Shown: piece by piece, positions 15,976 to 24,328 of the stretch
Numbering within the stretch: position 1 is the stretch's first letter
How the letters are laid out: every line of letters starts with the position of its first letter
NCBI GenBank assembly: GCA_046154695.1
Contig: JBJXFI010000176.1
Span: 1-32,715 of the forward strand
Reading direction: 5' to 3'
Source of the DNA: DALYLB01 sp046154695
GTDB taxonomy: Bacteria; Acidobacteriota; Blastocatellia; RBC074
DNA: 32,715 nt
Translations under genes and position numbers: made by a program
The notes under the pieces: model-generated
The model's database searches: none
What the model was told of the DNA's origin: nothing
Seen by the model: only the letters and a program-made list of their open reading frames with translations

Positions 15976-17190
15976 ATGTCTGACGAAACATTGAAGAAGT
16001 TCCTGATCATCACCTCCGAGACCGGCGGCGGCCACACCAGTGCGGCGGCCGCCATCGCCGATGGGCTCAAACGGTTCGCGGCGCCGGGCTGCCTGGTCAA
16101 CATCGCCCGCGCGATCGAGGAGTCCAACTATCTCGCGCAGAAGCTGGCCGATTTCTACAATCACCTGCTGCGCCATCATCAGCATTTGATGAAGTACTAC
16201 TATTGGGCGATCGAGCGGTTTCGCCCGAATGAGTCGCACTTCCTTTACAAGATGACGTCGCGCTACGTGCGGCAGCTCTTCGAGAAGTATTGCCCGCAGG
16301 TGGTCATCTCGGTCCATCCGATGACGCAGCATTTCCTGGCGCGAATGATCCGCGATCTGGGGTTGCAGGACCGCATTCCGCTCGTCACGGTCGTGACGGA
16401 TCCGTGTTACGGATTCTGGCGCGGCTGGGCGTGCGAGGACGTCAGCCTCTATCTGGTCGCGACGGAGGACGCGCGGCGGCAGTTGATCGATTATGGCGTC
16501 CCCGCCGAGAGGATCAGGATTTGCGGAATCCCGATTCATCCAAAATTTCAGTTTCAAGGCGAGGACGACAAGCTTGCGGCCCGCGCCGACCTGGGGCTCG
16601 ATCCCGAGAAGTTCACGATGTTCATCAATGCGGGCTGGGCGGGCGGCGGGAACATTCCGCGCATCTTCGAGCAGCTCGTCGAGCAAAGCGAGCAGATTCC
16701 GAATACCCAGGCCATCTTTCTCGCGGGCCGGAACCAGACCCTGCAGCAGCGCGTGCAATCGCTGGCCGGGCGGGCGGTCTTCCCGACCCGTGTCATTGGC
16801 TATACGAATGCGATGGAGAAACTGATGTGCGCGGCCGATGTCATGGTTTCGAAGCTCGGCGGGCTGACCACCTTCGAGGCACTCGCCTCCCGGCTGCCGA
16901 TCATCGCCGATAACACGACGCCGCCGATGCCCCAGGAATCGCAGACGGCGAAGCTCATCTCCCGCCACAACGCGGGGGTGCTGCTCGACCGCGCCGGCGA
17001 TATCGTGCCGATCATCCGCCGGCTGGTCCACGATCCGGCCGAACATGCGGCCATGCGCCTGGCCGCGTCCCGCATCGCCATCCCCGATGCAACCAAACGA
17101 ATCGTCGATGAATTAATGCGAAAACTGGAAGAGCACCTCACGGGGGAGACCCTGCCGCCAAAGCCGGCTGAATATCCGATCGCGGGGTAG
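15976..17190 (+). CDS. MGDG synthase / processive diacylglycerol glycosyltransferase-like GT28 enzyme
   Basis: A 404-residue GT-B glycosyltransferase of the monogalactosyldiacylglycerol synthase / UgtP / MurG group. The N-terminal lipid-acceptor domain has the diagnostic TSETGGGHTSAA (13-24), ISVHPMTQ and VVTDPCYGFWRGW. The linker IRICGIPIHPKF leads to a C-terminal nucleotide-sugar domain with VIGYTNAMEKLMCAADVMVSKLGG and LPIIADNTTPPMPQESQT. The family transfers a hexose from a UDP-sugar to diacylglycerol or related lipids at the inner membrane face. The acceptor and sugar here are not defined by the sequence. It is 31 bp after the radical SAM gene and shares its operon. A 198-bp gap to the SDR gene holds GC-rich short palindromes but no clear terminator. 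Confidence 0.88.
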   Translation: MSDETLKKFLIITSETGGGHTSAAAAIADGLKRFAAPGCLVNIARAIEESNYLAQKLADFYNHLLRHHQHLMKYYYWAIERFRPNESHFLYKMTSRYVRQLFEKYCPQVVISVHPMTQHFLARMIRDLGLQDRIPLVTVVTDPCYGFWRGWACEDVSLYLVATEDARRQLIDYGVPAERIRICGIPIHPKFQFQGEDDKLAARADLGLDPEKFTMFINAGWAGGGNIPRIFEQLVEQSEQIPNTQAIFLAGRNQTLQQRVQSLAGRAVFPTRVIGYTNAMEKLMCAADVMVSKLGGLTTFEALASRLPIIADNTTPPMPQESQTAKLISRHNAGVLLDRAGDIVPIIRRLVHDPAEHAAMRLAASRIAIPDATKRIVDELMRKLEEHLTGETLPPKPAEYPIAG

Positions 17191-17388
17191 CCCGGACCGC
17201 GTCTCCCCCTGCGGGAGCGCGAGGCCCGGCCCGATATCCGGGAGGTTTCCCTACTCCCTCCGCCGCGAAGCCCGCGGACTGAGCCACGGTCGATCGGGGG
17301 CTGGATCATGCCCCCTCGACAAATCCGGCATTCTTGCACTACCCTCTCGGTTCGCTCTATCGACCTCGTCACGACAAGCAGATCAATT

Positions 17389-18135
17389 ATGGGTTTACTC
17401 GAAGGAAAGAAAGCGATCATCACCGGAGGATCGCGCGGCATTGGGCGGGCGATGTGTGAAATCTTCGCTCGCGAAGGAGCGGACATCGCCTTTAATTATC
17501 ACCTCCGCGACGACCTCGCCGCCGAGGTGATGGAAAAGATTCGATCGCACGGGCGCCGCGCGCTCGGCTACAAGATCTCGGTCACCGATCGCCCCGCGAT
17601 CAACAAGATGGTGCGCGAGATCCATCATGAATTCGGGCGCATCGACATTCTCGTCAACAACGCGGCGATCAATCGCGCCAACAACTTCGCGACGATGACC
17701 GAGCACGCCTGGCATCAGGTCATCGACACGAATGTCCACAGCCTGTTCAATGTCACCAAACCGGTCTTCAAACACATGCTCCGCCAGCGCGGCGGCCACA
17801 TCCTGAATATCAGCAGCATCGGGGCCATCCGCGCGCTTCCGACCGCGGTTCATTACGCGACCTCCAAGGCCGCGGTCATCGGCTTCACCAAATGCCTCTC
17901 GCGTGAAGCCGCCCCCTTCGGCATCACCGTCAACGCCATCGCCGCGGGCATCTTCGACACCGACCTCGGAGAGGCGCTGCCCGAACGGATGCTCGAACTC
18001 CATCAATTCTGGGCCGCGCGCGGACGCCGGGGCAGTCCGGAAGAGCTCGCGGAGTTCGCCGCCTTCATGGTCTCCGACCGAAACACCTATATGGTCGGCG
18101 AAGTCGTCACCATCGACGGCGGCAGCGTGACCTGA
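17389..18135 (+). CDS. Short-chain dehydrogenase/reductase (FabG-like)
   Basis: A 248-residue classical SDR using NAD(P)H. The Rossmann motif is TGGSRGIG (12-19), the NNAAINRAN segment (90-98) matches NNAG, and catalytic residues are Asn115, Ser143 (ILNISS), Tyr156 and Lys160 (YATSK). The C-terminal VVTIDGG is the usual ending. It is FabG-like in overall sequence, but many SDRs of this type act on sugars or secondary metabolites. Its place between two glycosyltransferase genes suggests a tailoring rather than fatty-acid role (inference). ATG 17389 gives the normal SDR N-terminus (MGLLEGKKAIITGG); the in-frame extension to 17308 lacks support. The next gene starts 25 bases after the stop. Confidence 0.92.
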   Translation: MGLLEGKKAIITGGSRGIGRAMCEIFAREGADIAFNYHLRDDLAAEVMEKIRSHGRRALGYKISVTDRPAINKMVREIHHEFGRIDILVNNAAINRANNFATMTEHAWHQVIDTNVHSLFNVTKPVFKHMLRQRGGHILNISSIGAIRALPTAVHYATSKAAVIGFTKCLSREAAPFGITVNAIAAGIFDTDLGEALPERMLELHQFWAARGRRGSPEELAEFAAFMVSDRNTYMVGEVVTIDGGSVT

Positions 18136-18160
18136 AGCGACACGGCGAGGATAGCGCAGC

Positions 18161-19531
18161 GTGCGATTCTCGGGATTCAACTCAAACCTATTTTCGCCGC
18201 GACACCCCGTCCCCGCGCCTCCGCGGCGCGCGCTCCCTTCAATGCTTCGATGGATCGGCCTGCTGCTCGGACTGCTTCTCGCCTTTGCCAATCTCCGCCT
18301 CATCGGGCAGAGCCTCCAGGCGCCGTATACCTATTACAAGGATTTCTCGTACGACTACATCTCGGCCCGCGCGGCGCTCGCCGGAGAGGATCCGTACCTG
18401 GACGCGCGCAGATTGACGCGGCGGCATCTGCCGGAATCGCCCATCGACATCGAGGACCATCCGTCGTCCCACACGCCCCTGTCGATTTCACTGATCGTTC
18501 CGCTTGCGGCATGGCTCTCCTATTCGAAAGCGGCGATCGCCTGGTGCCTGCTCGAAATCGGGGCGATTCTCGGCTGCGCGCTTCTCTTCTGGCGGGCTCG
18601 TCTGGAACGGCGGGGACGGCCGATGGTCGCGGGCGCGTTGCTGGCGACGCTTCTCTTCCTCGCCTGGGGCCCGGTGAAGGACGACCTCGGGAACGGGCAG
18701 TGGACGATGCTGCTGCTGCTGCTGCTGCTGGCGGCCTGGATATTTCTGCGGCAGGGGCGGGAGCGGCTCGGCGGGCTGGCGCTCGGCCTGGCGCTGGCGG
18801 TCAAATTGAGCGGCGGGCCGATTCTCCTCTTCCTTCTTCTGCGGCGGCGGTGGCGCGCGGCGGCGACGGCCCTGCTCACGGCGCTCGGCGGAAACCTGCT
18901 TGCCGGACTGGTGATCGGGTGGCCGGCGCTGGCGAACTACTATCTTCACATCGGCTCTTACGTCACCGACTATTACCGAATGGCGGGGCACAATTATTCG
19001 TTGTGGACAACGGGCTGGAGGGTCTTTGAGGGAAGCCTGCGGCACGCGCCCTTCGGATTCTCCGCCCCGGCGCTCGTGTCGCTGCCGTCGCTGGCCCGCC
19101 CCGTCTCGATCGCGGTCTGTCTCGCGGCGGCCGGGATCGGCCTTCGCGCCGCCTACCGCCGCGGGGAGCGCGACGAGGCCTTCGGTTTGTTGATTTATCT
19201 GACCCTGCTGCTCAATCCCGTCTCATGGACCTATCACATTCCCCTGACGATCCTGCCGCTCTGGATGACATTCGATCATTTGCGGCGCCGGTCCTTTCCC
19301 CGGCGGGAAACGATGCTGGCGGTCATCCTCTTCACGATCGTCTCCCTGCCGTTTGCCACGATTCTGGGGATTCAACAGACCTTCGGCGTCGAGGATGCGT
19401 CCGTGGCGGCGGGCGTGCGGATCTCTTTCGGCGCTGGATTGCTGAGCCTGCTCCCCGCCGCGGGCTTGATCGGGCTCGGTCTGCTTCTCTGCCGGCTCAC
19501 CCCGCCCCCAGCCATGCATATCGAAAAATGA
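18161..19531 (+). CDS. GT87-like (DUF2029) multi-spanning glycosyltransferase
   Basis: A 456-residue polytopic membrane protein of the GT-C fold, most like GT87/DUF2029 polyprenol-phosphate-sugar-dependent mannosyltransferases. After the first membrane helix comes an external loop with the YDYISARAALAGEDPYLD motif, whose acidic residue is the usual GT-C catalytic type, then about nine further helices. The NGQWTM stretch before a run of seven CTG codons (18710-18730) matches the family's GNGQ motif, and LALAVKLSGGPIL matches its conserved KxxP-type segment. The start is uncertain: GTG 18161, or ATG 18242 with no visible ribosome site. It follows the SDR by 25 bp. The 3' end overlaps the convergent permease gene by 35 bp. 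Confidence 0.82.
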   Translation: MRFSGFNSNLFSPRHPVPAPPRRALPSMLRWIGLLLGLLLAFANLRLIGQSLQAPYTYYKDFSYDYISARAALAGEDPYLDARRLTRRHLPESPIDIEDHPSSHTPLSISLIVPLAAWLSYSKAAIAWCLLEIGAILGCALLFWRARLERRGRPMVAGALLATLLFLAWGPVKDDLGNGQWTMLLLLLLLAAWIFLRQGRERLGGLALGLALAVKLSGGPILLFLLLRRRWRAAATALLTALGGNLLAGLVIGWPALANYYLHIGSYVTDYYRMAGHNYSLWTTGWRVFEGSLRHAPFGFSAPALVSLPSLARPVSIAVCLAAAGIGLRAAYRRGERDEAFGLLIYLTLLLNPVSWTYHIPLTILPLWMTFDHLRRRSFPRRETMLAVILFTIVSLPFATILGIQQTFGVEDASVAAGVRISFGAGLLSLLPAAGLIGLGLLLCRLTPPPAMHIEK

Positions 19532-20810
19532 AGAGGACGGCCAGCAGATATGCCAGCGGGCTGGCCTCGCGCCATCGCCCGGTCAGCAATTTCAGAAGCG
19601 GATAGAGGATGAATCCGAGCGCAAGCCCATTGGCGATCGAGAACGTCAGCGGCATGGCGAGCATCGTGATGAAGGCCGGTATCGATTCGGTCAGATCGTC
19701 CCATGGAACCGATTTGACCGCGGAGATCATCAACGATCCGACAATGATTAGCGCCGGCGCCGTGGCGATCGGCGGAATCGCTCCCGCCAGCGGGGAGAAG
19801 AACGCCGCCAGCAGAAAGAGCCCGCCCACCACCACCGACGTCAACCCTGTCCGCCCCCCCTCGCTGACGCCCGTCGCGCTTTCGATATATGTGACCACCG
19901 TCGAGGTGCCGAAAACCGCGCCGACGATCGTCGCAATCGCGTCGGCCAGCAGGGCCAGACTGGCCCGCGGCATCTTTCCCTCCGGCGTCAGATAGCCCGC
20001 CTGCCGGCCAAGTCCCATCAGCGATCCGATCGTGTCGAACAGATCCACGAACAGGAATACGAAGATTACATCGAACACCCCCAGCCGCAGCGCCCCGGCC
20101 ACATCGAGCTGCATAAAGGTCGATCGAACATCCGGCATCCGAACCAGGCCATCGGGAAGCCCCGACAATCTCAGGGCAATCGCCCCCGTCGTCACGGCCA
20201 GAATCCCGATGATGATCGCGCTTTTAAAGCCGCGCGCCATCAATGCCGCCGTGATCAGCAGCCCGCCGAGCGCAAGCAACACCGGCTTCGATATCACAGC
20301 CCCGAGCGTCACGAATGTCGCCGGCGAGGCCGCGATCACCCCCGCGTTCTTCAGCCCGATAAACGCGATGAACAACCCGATCCCCGCCGCTACGGCCGTC
20401 TTCATCGTCATCGGGATCGCATCCACGATCATCGCCCGAATCCGCGCCAGCGTCAGTATCAGAAACGCGATCCCCGAAATAAAGACCGCCCCCATCGCCA
20501 CCCGCCAGTCATACCCCAGACCCAGAACCACCGAGTACGTGAAATACGCATTCAATCCCATCCCGGGAGCCAGCGCGAACGGATAATTCGCCAGCAATCC
20601 CATCAGAATCGACCCCACCGCCGCCGAAACGCACGTCGCAAAGAGCGCCCCCGAAAACGGCACCCCCGCCTCGTTCAAAATCGTCGGGTTGACGAAGATG
20701 ATATAGGCCATCGTGAGAAAGGTCGTCGCTCCCGCGGCAACCTCCGTCCGAATCGTCGTTCCATTTTCCGACAGCTTGAATACGCGCTCGAGGATGGCGT
20801 TCGAAGTCAT
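19497..20810 (-). CDS. NCS2-family purine (guanine/hypoxanthine/adenine) permease
   Basis: A 437-residue inner-membrane proton symporter of the AzgA-type nucleobase-cation symporter-2 group (PbuG, AdeP, GhxP relatives). The N-terminus has TEVAAGATTFLTMAYIIFVN and the conserved APGMGLNAYFTY motif. Later blocks include FLFVDLFDTIGSLMG and GTSTVVTYIESATGVSEGGRTG, the substrate-binding signature with Glu. About twelve to fourteen hydrophobic segments are visible. Start ATG 20810 has AAGGGA upstream. The 3' end overlaps the GT87 gene by 35 bp on the other strand. No purine riboswitch is visible in its leader; instead a large inverted repeat lies upstream. Exact purine specificity cannot be read from the sequence. 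Confidence 0.94.
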   Translation of the reverse strand: MTSNAILERVFKLSENGTTIRTEVAAGATTFLTMAYIIFVNPTILNEAGVPFSGALFATCVSAAVGSILMGLLANYPFALAPGMGLNAYFTYSVVLGLGYDWRVAMGAVFISGIAFLILTLARIRAMIVDAIPMTMKTAVAAGIGLFIAFIGLKNAGVIAASPATFVTLGAVISKPVLLALGGLLITAALMARGFKSAIIIGILAVTTGAIALRLSGLPDGLVRMPDVRSTFMQLDVAGALRLGVFDVIFVFLFVDLFDTIGSLMGLGRQAGYLTPEGKMPRASLALLADAIATIVGAVFGTSTVVTYIESATGVSEGGRTGLTSVVVGGLFLLAAFFSPLAGAIPPIATAPALIIVGSLMISAVKSVPWDDLTESIPAFITMLAMPLTFSIANGLALGFILYPLLKLLTGRWREASPLAYLLAVLFIFRYAWLGAG

Positions 20811-20866
20811 AGATGTCCCTTATAGCCGCTTGCATATGCATGCGCCCTGGCTGCGTGATTCCGAAA

Positions 20867-20962
20867 GAGGAAAACGGAACAGATGGAAATAACAGAATCG
20901 ACGAAACCAAACAATCCGGGGCTCCGTTTGTTCCGTTATTTCCGTCTGTTCCGTTTTCCCTC
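20867..20962. repeat. Near-perfect 27-nt intergenic inverted repeat
   Basis: The left arm 20867-20893 and right arm 20935-20962 are complementary except for a single G-T exchange and one extra base. The arms are rich in GGAACAGA / GGAAATAAC words (complement GTTATTTCCG, TCTGTTCCG). The 41-nt spacer has an inner CAAAC/GTTTG pair. It lies in the upstream region of the purine permease, between it and the GNAT gene. No ORF or transposase is inside, so it could be a MITE-like or REP-like element, or a large regulatory hairpin. Confidence 0.8.
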
Positions 20963-21049
20963 CCTTTCTCGATGGCGATTCGGGTCGCACGCAAGTGAAA
21001 GCCGCTGTAAGAAGTAAATGGCAAATATCAGATTGCCTTCTTCCGCTTT

Positions 21050-21505
21050 TCAGGACTGCTTCATCCATTCAAAGACCTGGTAATGCTCGCCGTTCATTCC
21101 AAGGCGGGCATAAACGCGCTGCGCGCCCGCGTTGCGCCGATCGACATAGAGCCGGATTCCGCGAACGCCGTCATCGGCGGCCGCCGCGTCCTGAATATGG
21201 CGATAGAGTCCCTTATAGGCGCCCGCGCCGCGCGCTTCCGGCGCGACATAGACGCTCTGGATCCACCAGATGACGCCGTTCCGCCAATCGCTCCACTCAT
21301 ACGTGAGGAGCAGCGAGCAGATGACGCGCCCCTCCGCTTCCCCGACATAGTATTCTCCGCGCGAAGGATCGTCGAAGACCGCCTGAACGCCGGCGGCGCA
21401 GATCTCCCGGTCCAAATCCAGTTCCTCCGTTTCACGCGCCATGGCGATCTGAAATTCGAGGATGGCCGGCGCGTCGGCCGGGGCGGCTTTGCGATAAATT
21501 GTCAT
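21050..21505 (-). CDS. GNAT-family N-acetyltransferase
   Basis: A 151-residue acetyl-CoA-dependent acyltransferase. The fold is visible as MTIYRKAAPADAPAILEF at the N-terminus and the acetyl-CoA motif region SVYVAPEARGAGAYKGLYRHI, whose RGAGAY matches the R/Q-xxGxG/A loop. The closing part is LYVDRRNAGAQRVYARLGM, where the Asn and Tyr are the usual catalytic-side residues. The substrate is unknown. I chose ATG 21505 because it starts the canonical first strand; the extension to 21562 adds residues without support. It stands alone, and its upstream region is shared divergently with the glycosidase gene. Confidence 0.9.
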   Translation of the reverse strand: MTIYRKAAPADAPAILEFQIAMARETEELDLDREICAAGVQAVFDDPSRGEYYVGEAEGRVICSLLLTYEWSDWRNGVIWWIQSVYVAPEARGAGAYKGLYRHIQDAAAADDGVRGIRLYVDRRNAGAQRVYARLGMNGEHYQVFEWMKQS

Positions 21506-21745
21506 AGCGGATTTAACTCTTCCGTTAATGGTGGGTGGTCGCAACAAGGGGAATTCCTTCAAAAACCCGCGTGCGACAGGATCATCTCAGCGTAAGTTGC
21601 CATAAGAGAGCCGGGAAAATGAATGCGAAAAATCGAGATTGTGATTGTACGTGATGCGGGGCGGCTTGCAAGCATGCCCGCATCGAAACCAAAATAGACG
21701 GGTCCGCCGAACATCGCTCCTCGCTGAATGGGAATTGAGAGCAGT

Positions 21746-24238
21746 ATGAACGAATTTCGAAAGGTTGCGGGTCTTCTTCCGCTGTTTGTCCTCGGGGTCG
21801 CGGCGGCCGGCGCCCGCGCGCAGGACCGCGTGATGGCTGGCGCCTTCGACGCCGCGCACGCCAATGGGATCGTTCTGATCACGAACCACCAGAATATCTT
21901 CGGCCTGCGCTTCCTCCTCTACCGGCAGGGCGTCGCGGTGGAGGAATCGCCCCGCCTGTTCGACCTCGGGCGCGCCGCGACCGACGGCGCCGCCGCCCGG
22001 ATCCAGTGGCGCACACAGTTCGAGGAAAAGACGCCGGTCATCCTGCGTTGGAGCCGCCTCGAAAAGAATATCGTCGTCGGCCGGTTGACCGCTCCCGCAT
22101 CCGTGCGGGTCGCCGTCGAAACCTATCGCCCCTGGGGACAGAACGCCGGCGAGACCTCCTGGCCCGCTTTCTCCGTCCAACCGGACCGGCAGGCGATTCT
22201 CGGGGAGCAGATCCATAACCAGAAATCCCCGGCGCCTCTGCGACGACTGCTTCTCCGGTTCGACCGAACCGGGATCGGCGCGGCCAATTACAACGACCTC
22301 TCCGCCATGCGCGCCATGCTGGTCCGCGACGGGCACGTGCAACAGGTCTCCTCCCCCACCGATTACGCCGTCAGCCGCCTCGCCGCGCTCAGCTTCGACC
22401 TTTCCCAGAATCAGTCCGTGGGATTTGTCGCCGTTGTCGGGGACGATTTCGACGCCATGGGCCGCGAAGCCGTCCGGGTCCTGCAAAAACCGCTGGATGA
22501 GATTCTGGAAAGCGCCGACAGGAGCTATGAGGCGTCGCGCCCCCAGAGCGGCGGCGCTCTCGGCGAAAGCCTCGAATCCGTCACCCGATGGTTGAACTGG
22601 AATCGATATTACTGGGTGGAGCGGCAACTCGAATTCATCACGCCCAATCGCCGGCACGGACTGCCCTCCCGGGGGGCGGTCTTCAGCTGGGATTCGTTCT
22701 TCGCGGGAGCCATGGCCGCGATGCTCAACGGCGCGACCGCCTCATCGACGATGCACGCGCTGCTGGAAGGCCAGACCGTCGACGGCCGCCTTCCCCTGCG
22801 GCGGTATCTTTCGGGACATGCCAATTCCTCGCAGCAGGAATCGATCGTCACGGCGGGCCGCTCGATGCCTCCGGTCGGCGCCTTCTCCGTCTGGCGCGTC
22901 TATCTGGCAACCCATGATCTGGAGCTTCTGGCCTGGGCCTATCCGCGATTGAAATTATGGAACGATTGGTGGACAGCCGATCGCGGCGACGGGCAGGCAT
23001 GGCGGGACGGCAACGCCGACGGCCTGCTCGAATTCGGCATCGATGCCGAGGCCGAGATGGGCGCCGTCGGTGCCAAATCCCTGAACGCCGCCGCCAAGCT
23101 CCGGCTCAGTTTCTCGGAAACTGGCCTCGAAGACCGCCCGCAGTGGCTCCGGAACGACGATCTGCGCGCGGAAACTCCCCTCTCCGCCGCGCAGCCTCCC
23201 CAGAACGACGAATTTAAATACAACGATCGCACTCATACCGTCGAGTTCTCCCCCGTCGGGCTCAATTCGCTCTACGCCCTCGACACCGAGACGCTGGCAA
23301 TGATGGCGCGCGAACTCGGCCTCTCCGCCGAGGCGCAGCAGCTTCAGGCCCGATACGAAAAGATCCGTGACGCCGTCAATAAAAAGCTGTGGAGTGAAGA
23401 GGATGGCTTATATCTCAACCGCCATTGGGATGGCCGATACTCCCGCCGGCTGAGCCTGGAGAACTTCTATCCTCTCATCGCCGGTCTGGCATCCGAAGAG
23501 CGCGCGAAGATCCTGCTGGAAGCCCTGCGCGAAACCGGGCGATTCGGATTCGAACAACCGCCTCCCTTCATCGCCCGCAACGATCCGGCCTATGACGGCG
23601 CAACCGCCGGCCGCGGCGCCTCCTGGGCTCCCGCAAATTATCTGCTCTATCTCGGTTTCAGGCGGTACGGGTTTCACGACGAGGCCGCGCAAATCGCCGC
23701 AAAAAGCAGCCTCGCCGCCCGAACCGCGATGGACAGGTCGCATCGCCTGCCCGATCTGCTTCCCGTCGCCGAGACCGCCGCGGCCGATGAAGACAATGAT
23801 GCCGCCCGCGCGCCGGTCACCGACTTTTCTGGCCTCGTGTTATGGCCCGCAATCGAAGAGCTCATCAGCGCCGATCCCTGGGCGGGCCTGACCATGGGAA
23901 GCGTCGCCGCGACGGAAGAGTCCCGCGTCGAACGGATCCGATTCTCGGGCGCCGCCTTCGATGTCCTCGCCGGACCCAAACGAACCCTCATCCGACGGGA
24001 CGGCAAAATCGACGTCGAGTGCGAAGGCCCCGCCCGGCTGCGCGCCTATCGCGTCAATGATCGCGCCATCGCCTTCTCCATTGAAACCCGCGAACAGGTT
24101 CGCCTGCTCGTCCCCGGCGCGGAAGCCAGGAAGATTACGGTTTCCGTCGATGACAAAGTGCTCGGAAGCACCTCTCCCGGCGCCGCCGCGAGCTTCCGTG
24201 TCCCGGCCGGAATCCACAAGGTTCTGATCGTCAAATAA
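21746..24238 (+). CDS. Secreted (alpha/alpha)6-barrel glycoside hydrolase (MGH1/GH63/trehalase-like)
   Basis: An 830-residue exported hydrolase. The signal peptide MNEFRKVAGLLPLFVLGV ends near ARA-QD. A beta-rich N-terminal domain (about 30-250) precedes a six-hairpin barrel (about 270-730). The barrel contains the family phrase FSWDSFFAGAMAAML, with the WD acidic residue in the position of a catalytic Asp in GH63. It also has SIVTAGRSMPPVGAFSVWRV, DGNADGLLEFGIDAE and YDGATAGRGASWAPANYLLY. A C-terminal beta-sandwich (about 735-830) closes the chain. It likely cleaves an alpha-linked gluco- or manno-oligosaccharide in the periplasm, though specificity is not readable. ATG 21746 is preferred over ATG 21728 because it starts a compact signal peptide with GAGAG upstream. 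It is convergent with the UDP-sugar dehydrogenase. Confidence 0.82.
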   Translation: MNEFRKVAGLLPLFVLGVAAAGARAQDRVMAGAFDAAHANGIVLITNHQNIFGLRFLLYRQGVAVEESPRLFDLGRAATDGAAARIQWRTQFEEKTPVILRWSRLEKNIVVGRLTAPASVRVAVETYRPWGQNAGETSWPAFSVQPDRQAILGEQIHNQKSPAPLRRLLLRFDRTGIGAANYNDLSAMRAMLVRDGHVQQVSSPTDYAVSRLAALSFDLSQNQSVGFVAVVGDDFDAMGREAVRVLQKPLDEILESADRSYEASRPQSGGALGESLESVTRWLNWNRYYWVERQLEFITPNRRHGLPSRGAVFSWDSFFAGAMAAMLNGATASSTMHALLEGQTVDGRLPLRRYLSGHANSSQQESIVTAGRSMPPVGAFSVWRVYLATHDLELLAWAYPRLKLWNDWWTADRGDGQAWRDGNADGLLEFGIDAEAEMGAVGAKSLNAAAKLRLSFSETGLEDRPQWLRNDDLRAETPLSAAQPPQNDEFKYNDRTHTVEFSPVGLNSLYALDTETLAMMARELGLSAEAQQLQARYEKIRDAVNKKLWSEEDGLYLNRHWDGRYSRRLSLENFYPLIAGLASEERAKILLEALRETGRFGFEQPPPFIARNDPAYDGATAGRGASWAPANYLLYLGFRRYGFHDEAAQIAAKSSLAARTAMDRSHRLPDLLPVAETAAADEDNDAARAPVTDFSGLVLWPAIEELISADPWAGLTMGSVAATEESRVERIRFSGAAFDVLAGPKRTLIRRDGKIDVECEGPARLRAYRVNDRAIAFSIETREQVRLLVPGAEARKITVSVDDKVLGSTSPGAAASFRVPAGIHKVLIVK

Positions 24239-24240
24239 AG

Positions 24241-24300
24241 ACGCGAAAACGCGAAAAAGAGGGAAAAGCCGTGCTTCCCCTCTCTTTCGCGCCATCGCGT
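24241..24300. repeat. Inverted repeat of the TTCGCGCC-TCGCGTGAG type, copy 1
   Basis: Arms 24241-24268 and 24274-24300 are complementary with few mismatches around a 5-nt loop (CCGTG), starting three bases after the glycosidase stop. The right end (about 24281-24306) closely matches a second element at 31599-31624, so this is a dispersed intergenic repeat. It sits between convergent genes and may act as a bidirectional terminator. Confidence 0.75.
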
Positions 24301-24302
24301 GA

Positions 24303-24328
24303 GATTCGCCTTTACAGGCGAATCACTT
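24303..24328 (+). terminator. Hairpin at the end of the glycosidase transcript
   Basis: GATTCGCC (24303-24310) and GGCGAATC (24317-24324) form a perfect 8-bp stem with a TTTACA loop, followed by ACTTTT. It overlaps the last codons of the convergent dehydrogenase gene. A weak rightward intrinsic terminator. Confidence 0.45.

Noticed and set aside
18710..18730. CTG triplet run in the GT87-like gene as a phase-variable tract.
   Set aside because: Changes by whole triplets would keep the frame and only alter the number of leucines in a membrane helix; no on/off switch is expected.
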